Shown: one piece after another, positions 1 to 4,635 of the stretch
Layout of the letters: the number at the start of each line of letters is the position of its first letter
Position numbering within the stretch: position 1 is the first letter of the stretch
Program-made: the position numbers and the translations under genes
Assembly (NCBI GenBank): GCA_964346495.1
Contig: CAYFUW010000102.1
Span: forward strand, 1 to 5,590
Direction of reading: 5' to 3'
Source: JBGZFC01 sp964346495
Lineage (GTDB): Bacteria > Bacteroidota > Bacteroidia > Bacteroidales > Dysgonomonadaceae
DNA: 5,590 nt
Notes under the pieces: generated by a model
Database searches by the model: none
The model's input: the letters and a program-made list of their open reading frames with translations, nothing else
What the model was told of the DNA's origin: nothing

Positions 1-32
1 ATAATTGATAATAATTTAATTTTTAGATAAAT

Positions 33-914
33 ATGAAAAAAGCATATGTATTTCCCGGACAAGGCGCACAATTTGTGGGCATGGGAAAAGATTTGTATGA
101 AACTTCGCCTTTAGCGAAAGAGATGTTCGAAAAAGCGAACGAAATACTTGGTTTTAGAATTACAGATTTGATGTTTGAAGGTACCGATGAAGACCTTAAA
201 CAGACCAAAGTAACTCAACCTGCAATATTTTTACACTCTGTGATTTTAGCAAAAACATTGGGAGAAGATTTTAAACCTGATATGACTGCAGGTCACTCTT
301 TAGGAGAGTTTTCGGCATTGGTTGCTGCAGGTGCGTTGTCTTTTGAAGATGGTTTGAAATTGGTTTACAAACGTGCTTTGGCTATGCAGAAAGCGTGCGA
401 ACAAAACCCTTCAACTATGGCGGCTATATTGGCTCTACCCGATGAAAAAGTGGAAGAGATATGTGCAGAAATTGATGAGGTGGTAGTTCCAGCAAACTAC
501 AACTGTCCCGGACAAATCGTTATTTCCGGTTCGATGAAAGGTATTGAAATTGCTTGCGAAAAGATGAAAGAGGCAGGGGCTAAACGTGCACTTCCGCTAA
601 AAGTGGGAGGAGCATTCCACTCACCGTTGATGGAGCCGGCACGTGCCGAACTATCCGCAGCTATTGAAGCAACTGAATTTTCAACACCTGTTTGTCCTGT
701 TTATCAAAATGTTTCTACGGTTGGAGAGACCAATCCAGATACAATTAAAGCCAATTTGGTGGCTCAACTTACTGCACCTGTAAAATGGACGCAATCTGTT
801 CAAAATATGATAGCTGATGGTGCAACAGAGTTTATAGAATTAGGACCTGGAAAAGTGCTTCAAGGTTTAGTTTCAAAGATAGATAAAGAGGTTGCTGTTT
901 CAGGAAAACAATAA
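33..914 (+). CDS. fabD: Malonyl-CoA:acyl carrier protein transacylase
   Basis: Cytosolic enzyme that moves the malonyl group from CoA to acyl carrier protein, supplying the extender unit for type II fatty-acid synthesis. Seen in the 293-residue product: the N-terminal FPGQGAQ motif (residues 7-13, oxyanion-hole Gln10), the nucleophile elbow GHSLGE (87-92, Ser89), Arg114 in RALAMQKA (binds the malonyl carboxylate in the family), the catalytic His196 in GAFHSPLM, Gln245 in LVAQLTAPVKW, and the C-terminal GPGKVLQGL (271-279). Length and motif order match a stand-alone FabD, with no ACP or other fused domain. The ATG at 33 puts the conserved motif at the usual distance from the N-terminus. The 32-base AT-rich leader has no convincing Shine-Dalgarno site, which is normal for Bacteroidota. 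The gene is followed by a repeat-filled spacer rather than other fab genes, so no fab operon is visible on this side. Hand-counted samples give about 45% GC, the highest in the window. Confidence 0.97.
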   Translation: MKKAYVFPGQGAQFVGMGKDLYETSPLAKEMFEKANEILGFRITDLMFEGTDEDLKQTKVTQPAIFLHSVILAKTLGEDFKPDMTAGHSLGEFSALVAAGALSFEDGLKLVYKRALAMQKACEQNPSTMAAILALPDEKVEEICAEIDEVVVPANYNCPGQIVISGSMKGIEIACEKMKEAGAKRALPLKVGGAFHSPLMEPARAELSAAIEATEFSTPVCPVYQNVSTVGETNPDTIKANLVAQLTAPVKWTQSVQNMIADGATEFIELGPGKVLQGLVSKIDKEVAVSGKQ

Positions 915-969
915 AAAATTAAACAACCTTTTAGGTAGTATGATTTATATTTGATAACTTTGAAGGCAA

Positions 970-1024
970 TATCAAAAGCGTCATATTTGATTGTTTTTGT
1001 CGTTCTGAACGAAGTGAAGAGTCT
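970..1024 (+). repeat. Diverged left-half copy of the MITE-like repeat
   Basis: This 55-bp segment aligns without gaps to 4427-4481 with 46 of 55 identities. Both start with TATCAAAAG, share TTGTTTTTGTC and TTCTGAACG, and end in TCT. The copy at 4427 is the left half of a palindromic element; here I find no matching right half, so this copy is either a solo half or a decayed remnant. Confidence 0.7.
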
Positions 1025-1033
1025 GATTTCTTT

Positions 1034-1075
1034 GTCCGAAGTCGGATGACCGAAGTCCGAAGTTGGTACCGGAAC
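1034..1075 (+). repeat. Degenerate heptanucleotide array 1 (GTCCGAA-type)
   Basis: Six consecutive 7-base units can be read: GTCCGAA, GTCGGAT, GACCGAA, GTCCGAA, GTTGGTA, CCGGAAC. Units 1 and 4 are identical; the last two are strongly degraded. It lies between the two copies of the GTCNNTCTGAA repeat core. There is no coding potential and no clear hairpin. Confidence 0.55.
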
Positions 1076-1089
1076 CATTATTCGTTTAC

Positions 1090-1124
1090 TTTTGTCAATC
1101 TGAATGAAGTGAAGACTCTAATTT
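1090..1124 (+). repeat. Second copy of the repeat core (TCTGAAnGAAGTGAAG)
   Basis: This 35-bp segment aligns with 995-1029 at 30 of 35 positions in the same orientation; both contain GAAGTGAAGA after TCTGAA. The match stops upstream of TTTTGTC, so this copy lacks the outer TATCAAAAG part carried by the copy at 970. The first base pairs of the next heptamer array overlap its end. Confidence 0.6.
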
Positions 1125-1158
1125 TGGCTATTAGCTTTTAGCCATTGGCTTTTAGCAG
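1124..1158 (+). repeat. Heptanucleotide array 2 (TTRGCNN)
   Basis: Five perfectly phased 7-base units: TTGGCTA, TTAGCTT, TTAGCCA, TTGGCTT, TTAGCAG. Every unit obeys TTRGCNN. The array begins on the last base of the preceding repeat core, and no open reading frame of interest crosses it. Confidence 0.7.
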
Positions 1159-1183
1159 AAAAGTGCATCAAAAAAAGTCTTTT

Positions 1184-1218
1184 TTCTTTGCTCTTTGTTC
1201 TTTACTCTTTACTCTTTG
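1184..1218 (+). repeat. Heptanucleotide array 3 (YTCTTTR)
   Basis: Five phased 7-base units: TTCTTTG, CTCTTTG, TTCTTTA, CTCTTTA, CTCTTTG, followed by a broken TTCC. All five fit YTCTTTR. This polypyrimidine stretch ends 84 bases before the tal start codon. The unit is unrelated to those of the two preceding arrays, although the period is the same. Confidence 0.7.
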
Positions 1219-1282
1219 TTCCACAAAAATAGAACGACAAATTACATTTTTCTGATATAGCTAATTGAGATTTCTTGAATAA

Positions 1283-1290
1283 TAACTTTA
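1283..1290 (+). promoter_or_regulatory. Possible Bacteroidota -7 box for tal
   Basis: TAACTTTA matches the Bacteroidota -7 consensus TAnnTTTG at all but the last base. An ATTG at 1264-1267 could be a -33 element but is only 15 bases away, shorter than the usual spacing of about 19-21. The implied leader to the ATG at 1303 would be very short. A weak call made because some promoter must lie between the repeat arrays and tal. Confidence 0.22.
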
Positions 1291-1302
1291 ATATTTGCTT
1301 AC

Positions 1303-2259
1303 ATGAATTTACTTGAACAATTAAAAAAATACACGAAAGTAGTTGCCGATACGGGCGATTTTCAATCTATTGAAGCGTACAAGCCTGTTGATGCTACAAC
1401 CAATCCTTCGCTGATTTATTCTGCTTCGCAAGATGCAAAATACAAACATCTGATTGACGATGCTATTGCCTATGCAAAAAAATCATCATCCGATAAAGAT
1501 GTACAGCTATCTAAAGCGATGGAAAAATTGGCTGTTAATTTTGGTATTGAAATTTTGAAAATCGTTCCGGGTCGTGTTTCTACAGAAGTTGATGCACGCT
1601 TATCTTTCGATACGGAAGCTACTGTACAAAAAGCTCGTGATATTATTGCTCTTTACGAAGAGTACGGTATTTCGCGTGAGCGCATTTTAATAAAAATTGC
1701 TTCCACTTGGGAAGGAATCAGAGCTGCCGAAATATTGGAAAAAGAAGGTATTCGTTGCAACCTGACACTTCTTTTCTCTATGGCACAAGCAATAGCATGC
1801 GCCGAAGCGGGAGTGCGTTTGATTTCGCCTTTTGTCGGTCGCATTTTGGATTGGCACAAAAAGGATAGGGGAGTGTCTGAAATTCCTGCAACAGAAGATC
1901 CGGGAGTTATTTCAGTTACCAATATTTTTAACTACTACAAAAAGTTTGGCTATCCAACACAAGTGATGGGTGCAAGTTTCAGAAATATCGGTGAGATTTG
2001 CGAGTTGGCAGGAAGCGATTTGCTTACAATTTCGCCTGCATTGTTGAAAGAGTTGGAGCAAACTGAAGGAACTCTCGAAAAGAAATTGGACGCTGAAAAA
2101 GCCAAAGCTATGGATATTCAAAAAGTCGATATGGATGAAAAAACTTTCCGTTGGATGTTGAATGAAGATGCTATGGCAACCGAAAAAACGGCAGAAGGTA
2201 TCCGCAATTTCACCAAAGATTTGATAAAGTTAGAAAATCAGATTGTGGCGATGTTGTAA
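1303..2259 (+). CDS. tal: Transaldolase, TalB type
   Basis: Cytosolic enzyme of the non-oxidative pentose phosphate pathway; transfers a dihydroxyacetone unit from sedoheptulose 7-phosphate to glyceraldehyde 3-phosphate, giving erythrose 4-phosphate and fructose 6-phosphate. The 318-residue product has the classical TalB length and an active site offset by one residue from the E. coli enzyme: Asp16 in VVADTGD, DATTNPS (30-36), Glu95 in STEVDARLSFD, the Schiff-base Lys131 in KIASTWEG, Thr155 in NLTLLFS, and Arg180 in PFVGRILDW. Phe177 in PFVGR is the residue expected of a transaldolase rather than a fructose-6-phosphate aldolase. The ATG at 1303 gives the family-standard N-terminus. The gene is intact through MLNEDAMATEKTAEGIRNF and ends in VAMLstop. 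Its last 11 codons are duplicated at 4344-4387, so its 3' end is the junction of the downstream restriction-modification cassette. A terminator follows within 21 bases, so it is probably transcribed alone. Sampled GC is about 40%. Confidence 0.97.
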   Translation: MNLLEQLKKYTKVVADTGDFQSIEAYKPVDATTNPSLIYSASQDAKYKHLIDDAIAYAKKSSSDKDVQLSKAMEKLAVNFGIEILKIVPGRVSTEVDARLSFDTEATVQKARDIIALYEEYGISRERILIKIASTWEGIRAAEILEKEGIRCNLTLLFSMAQAIACAEAGVRLISPFVGRILDWHKKDRGVSEIPATEDPGVISVTNIFNYYKKFGYPTQVMGASFRNIGEICELAGSDLLTISPALLKELEQTEGTLEKKLDAEKAKAMDIQKVDMDEKTFRWMLNEDAMATEKTAEGIRNFTKDLIKLENQIVAML

Positions 2260-2269
2260 ATGAGTACAA
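2226..2269 (+). repeat. Direct repeat, left copy (3' end of tal)
   Basis: This 44-bp segment covers the last codons and stop of tal plus ten bases. It matches 4344-4387 in the same orientation at 41 of 44 positions; the differences are A2235/G, A2260/T and C2267/T, and a 24-bp core (2236-2259) is exact. The two copies enclose the restriction-modification genes. Confidence 0.92.
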
Positions 2270-2279
2270 TATCATATAT

Positions 2280-2317
2280 AAAAAACACTGCGGTCATTCG
2301 ATTGTGGTGTTTTTTTT
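2280..2317 (+). terminator. Rho-independent terminator of tal
   Basis: In the + strand RNA, 2280-2295 pairs with 2300-2315 around the 4-base loop AUUC (2296-2299). The inner part is CACTGCGGTC against GATTGTGGTG, all paired if G-U wobbles are allowed (four wobbles), extended by A-U pairs, and followed by a T run (2310-2317). It starts 20 bases after the tal stop. Because the wobbles become A-C mismatches on the other strand, it should act mainly in the tal direction. It lies inside the duplicated-end boundary, on the cassette side of the left repeat, and insulates the cassette from tal read-through. Confidence 0.8.
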
Positions 2318-2318
2318 G

Positions 2319-2326
2319 TATATTTG
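2319..2326 (+). promoter_or_regulatory. Possible -7 box for the restriction-modification operon
   Basis: TATATTTG matches the Bacteroidota TAnnTTTG consensus exactly and sits 57 bases before the first cassette gene, directly after the tal terminator. I see no convincing TTG-type -33 element at the expected spacing. The short gap (2318-2383) has no controller-protein operator that I can recognise. Confidence 0.3.
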
Positions 2327-2383
2327 TTTTGTATTAAAGTAATGTATTATAGAGATACTTATTCGATTTAAATTGTAAAATCA

Positions 2384-3484
2384 ATGAATATAACCGGGAA
2401 AATAACAGGAATTAAATATGAACCATTATCAACTGATGACTTGCAGGAGTTTGATATTGACACATTCGATATTAATAATGTTCCTTCTACTTGTTTGTTG
2501 AAAAGTAATAGCGGTGTTTTTGCTGTTTCAAAATGGGTCTCACCAAAACGGACACGTTCTTATCCTTTTGAGCGAGTGTATAATTCATTAAAAACAAACA
2601 AAAAAGTTACAGTTATTCCAATAGTGAAAGATGAGGGAGCAAGAGGAGACCGTGATTTTATACAATGGGACACGGTTTCACTGATGTCGTTACTCGATGT
2701 TTTTGTTATCTTTGCTTACTACGATAAAGCAGAAATAAGTCCAAGGAATAGATATAAAATAACTAATCAGAAGTTTGATAATGATTATGTTATTTCTAAA
2801 ATCAAAGATGTAGCACAGTATCACAGTTCTGCTTTACATTGGAATTTGAACGAGCTTAATACTAATTTTCATAATATTATAGATAAAGCTAAATCTGCTT
2901 ATTTAGAGATTGAGAAGTCAACAGGTGTTTCGTTACATAATATTAGGGGGATTGATATTTTTAAAGACAGAATAGGTAATGATGTATCTCTATTTATGCA
3001 GTTTTCAAGAGAAAAAGCACGAAATGCACAGTCAAGAGAATTTGTAACTTTACAACCAAAAGAGAGTCTGTCAACACTTTCAAAGTCCAAGATAACGATA
3101 AATAATTATTTAGGTGGACAGTATTTTTTGACAGTTGATGAAATTGAAATTTTCGAAGAAGTTGTTTATCTAATTGAATGCAAACATAGTAAGAATAGTA
3201 TTTTGCCAAGCAAGGGCGATGTAAGAGATGGATTGCTAAAAATGATATTGTACAGCAATTTGACTGATGTTGAAGTAAATGATAAAGAAATGAAAAGTAG
3301 TTCTGTTTTGCTTTTAACATCAACCAAATTAAAAGGTTCTATAACTTCATCAAATACAAATGAAGAAAAAGAGAGATTTTTTGAAATTAATGGTTTTTCT
3401 GCATCTCAAAAAATGTTTATAGAAACGGTAATGACAGAAGCTACTAATAACAATTTTACTTTAAAACTTCAATTTTCGCAATGA
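2384..3484 (+). CDS. Putative type II restriction endonuclease, PD-(D/E)XK type
   Basis: A 366-residue protein I cannot assign to a named family. The role is inferred from two things. First, it sits immediately upstream of, and overlaps by ATGA (3481-3484), a DNA adenine methyltransferase. Second, it carries a plausible PD-(D/E)XK nuclease core near the C-terminus: Asp252 in TVDEIEIFEE, then Glu265-Cys-Lys267 in VYLIECKHSK at the end of a predicted beta strand, followed by LPSKGDVRDGLLKMILYSNL (274-293), a helix-like stretch typical of what follows the core in such nucleases. The N-terminal 230 residues (with basic SPKRTRSYPFERVYNSL, 53-69, and IQWDTVSLMSLLDVFVIFAYYD, 93-114) would hold DNA recognition or dimerisation; this is a guess. 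There is no signal peptide and no convincing membrane segment. The natural expectation is cleavage of the site its partner methylates; the recognition sequence cannot be told. Sampled GC is about 34%. It could alternatively be a nuclease with other specificity, such as methyl-directed cleavage. Confidence 0.72.
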   Translation: MNITGKITGIKYEPLSTDDLQEFDIDTFDINNVPSTCLLKSNSGVFAVSKWVSPKRTRSYPFERVYNSLKTNKKVTVIPIVKDEGARGDRDFIQWDTVSLMSLLDVFVIFAYYDKAEISPRNRYKITNQKFDNDYVISKIKDVAQYHSSALHWNLNELNTNFHNIIDKAKSAYLEIEKSTGVSLHNIRGIDIFKDRIGNDVSLFMQFSREKARNAQSREFVTLQPKESLSTLSKSKITINNYLGGQYFLTVDEIEIFEEVVYLIECKHSKNSILPSKGDVRDGLLKMILYSNLTDVEVNDKEMKSSSVLLLTSTKLKGSITSSNTNEEKERFFEINGFSASQKMFIETVMTEATNNNFTLKLQFSQ

Positions 3485-4344
3485 TAAAATCGCCATTACG
3501 ATATCCGGGTGGGAAAAGTCGCGCCGTTAATATAATATCAAAGCTCATTCCTAATTTTAATGAGTTCAGAGAGCCTTTTTTGGGAGGAGGGTCCGTTTTT
3601 ATTTATGCCAAACAGTGTTATCCGAACAAAAAGTTTTGGATAAATGATTTATATTTCGAACTTTATAAGTTTTGGGAAGTAGCACAAAAAAATGCAGATG
3701 CCTTGATAGATAAAATTTATGAGTGGCGAGAGAAATTTCCTGTAGGAAAAGAATTATACCACTATTTAAATGAAAACTTAGTGGACTTCAATGATTTAGA
3801 GCGAGCAGCTGCTTTCTTTATATATAATCGTATTACATTTTCAGGAACAACTTTAAGTGGAGGTTTTAGCCAACAAGCATTTACAGGTCGCTTTACCGAA
3901 AGTAGTATTCATAGACTACACAAGTTTGCCGAAGTAATAGATGGAGCAAAGATAACCAATCTTGACTATGAGGAAGTGGTAAATCAAAAAGGGGATAGTG
4001 TTTTTTTATTTTTAGATCCACCATATTATTCAGCGACAAAATCGGCACTTTATGGTAAAAATGGTAATTTGCACAAGAGTTTCGACCATGAAAGATTTGC
4101 AAAGGTGATGCAAAAATGCCAACACAAATGGTTAATAACTTATGATGATAGTGAATATATACGAGAGCTTTTTTCATTTGCCCAAATAACACCTTGGAGT
4201 TTAACGTACGGAATGCGAAATATTACAGAAACATCGGATCAAAAGGGAAAGGAACTTTTTATCTCTAATTATGATATTTTTAGACCACAAGGTCAACAAC
4301 TTACTCTATTTGAACCACAAGCAAATTATAAGAAAAACATCTAA
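3481..4344 (+). CDS. N6-adenine DNA methyltransferase, D12 class
   Basis: Transfers a methyl group from S-adenosylmethionine to adenine in a specific DNA site, protecting it from the partner nuclease. In the 287-residue product: RYPGGK (7-12, motif X), EPFLGGGSVF (31-40, SAM-binding motif I), NDL (55-57, acidic residue contacting SAM), DPPYY (179-183, catalytic motif IV), LITYDDS (218-224) and KGKELFISNYD (255-265). This order, with motif X first, is that of the alpha group (Dam-like) enzymes. The segment NRITFSGTTLSGGFS (116-130) differs from the region in GATC-specific Dam, so GATC specificity should not be assumed. The start overlaps the nuclease stop (ATGA), implying translational coupling. 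The C-terminal tail holds QLTLF (273-277), resembling a sliding-clamp-binding pentapeptide. The stop codon's last base is the first base of the right tal-end repeat. It is complete for the family, so likely active. An orphan methyltransferase role is possible if the upstream gene is not a nuclease. Confidence 0.93.
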   Translation: MIKSPLRYPGGKSRAVNIISKLIPNFNEFREPFLGGGSVFIYAKQCYPNKKFWINDLYFELYKFWEVAQKNADALIDKIYEWREKFPVGKELYHYLNENLVDFNDLERAAAFFIYNRITFSGTTLSGGFSQQAFTGRFTESSIHRLHKFAEVIDGAKITNLDYEEVVNQKGDSVFLFLDPPYYSATKSALYGKNGNLHKSFDHERFAKVMQKCQHKWLITYDDSEYIRELFSFAQITPWSLTYGMRNITETSDQKGKELFISNYDIFRPQGQQLTLFEPQANYKKNI

Positions 4345-4387
4345 AAGTTAGAGAATCAGATTGTGGCGATGTTGTAATTGAGTATAA
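4344..4387 (+). repeat. Direct repeat, right copy (orphan 3' end of tal)
   Basis: This is a 44-bp copy of 2226-2269 (41/44). It reads as the last ten codons and stop of transaldolase in frame with itself (stop at 4375-4377), yet no transaldolase precedes it: it is a gene end without a gene. Its one coding difference from the resident tal (G at 4353) turns GAA into the synonymous GAG. The downstream sequence lacks the strong terminator found after the left copy. Confidence 0.92.
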
Positions 4388-4417
4388 AAACAGATAACTA
4401 CTGATAAAACCTTTATT

Positions 4418-4572
4418 AAGGAGCTGTATCAAAAGTCTAACATTCGGTTGTTTTTGTCATTCTGAACGGAGTGAAGAATCTATATCTCTTTCATTATTAG
4501 ACACTTCATTCCGCTAGAGCTCCATTCAGTATGACAACACAGGGATGTACTTTACTTCTGATACAGCTTCTT
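4418..4572. mobile_element. MITE-like palindromic element, non-coding
   Basis: The terminal inverted repeats are AAGGAGCTGTATCAAAAGT (4418-4436) and ACTTCTGATACAGCTTCTT (4554-4572), which pair at 17 of 19 positions. An inner imperfect inverted repeat joins 4455-4481 (TGTCATTCTGAACGGAG...) with 4499-4536 (...CTCCATTCAGTATGACA); the right arm has about 11 extra bases. The whole could fold into one long stem. The + strand stem is followed by seven T (4571-4577), so it may also terminate transcripts of the restriction-modification operon. There is no open reading frame. TTTATT occurs on both sides (4412-4417 and 4575-4580) and might be a target duplication, but in such AT-rich DNA that is weak. 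Terminal repeats, size and lack of coding fit a miniature element moved in trans or a REP-like family; I do not assign an IS family. A half-copy is at 970-1024. Confidence 0.6.
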
Positions 4573-4635
4573 TTTTTATTATATCCCACCGAAAGTGGCT
4601 CAAAGACACACTCGATTAAGATAAAAATAGAGAAA

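Larger units (their letters stand above)
2270..4387 (+). mobile_element. Restriction-modification islet inserted at the 3' end of tal
   Basis: This segment runs from the end of the left tal-end repeat through both restriction-modification genes to the end of the right repeat. The support is the 44-bp flanking direct repeats, the tight fit of the right repeat to the methyltransferase stop codon (one shared base), and a lower GC content (about 34% in hand-counted samples of both genes) than fabD and tal. No integrase, transposase or inverted terminal repeat lies inside it, so the cassette has no visible mobility function of its own. It fits acquisition with long target duplication, as described for some restriction-modification units, or a decayed integrative element using the tal end as its attachment site. 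Which copy of the repeat is ancestral cannot be settled here. Confidence 0.65.

Noticed and set aside
946..962. Two overlapping TAnnTTTG boxes (TATATTTG, TAACTTTG) after fabD
   Set aside because: Neither has a TTG-type -33 element at the right spacing, and the nearest gene is more than 340 bases away behind repeats. AT-rich spacer DNA gives such matches by chance.
860..1078. Small minus-strand open frame over the fabD end and repeats
   Set aside because: It is built from the fabD antisense strand plus tandem repeats; no protein-like character and no start signal.
1170..1187. A-run then T-run (AAAAAAAGTCTTTTTT) as a terminator
   Set aside because: The stem would contain almost only A-T pairs and it lies 250 bases after fabD; not convincing.
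915..1302. CRISPR array
   Set aside because: The repeats are 7-bp tandem units or two imperfect core copies, without regular spacers or cas genes.
2300..2307. A third GATTGTGG, as in the tal-end repeats (2241, 4358)
   Set aside because: Only 8 bases match and they are fully explained as the 3' arm of the tal terminator hairpin.
4412..4580. TTTATT on both sides of the palindromic element as a target-site duplication
   Set aside because: A six-base AT-only match in AT-rich DNA, and the right copy is offset by two bases from the end of the inverted repeat; kept only as a remark.
4586..4598. Small hairpin CCAC-CGAAA-GTGG as terminator of the S41 gene
   Set aside because: Only four base pairs, and neither strand has a T run directly after it in the needed direction.
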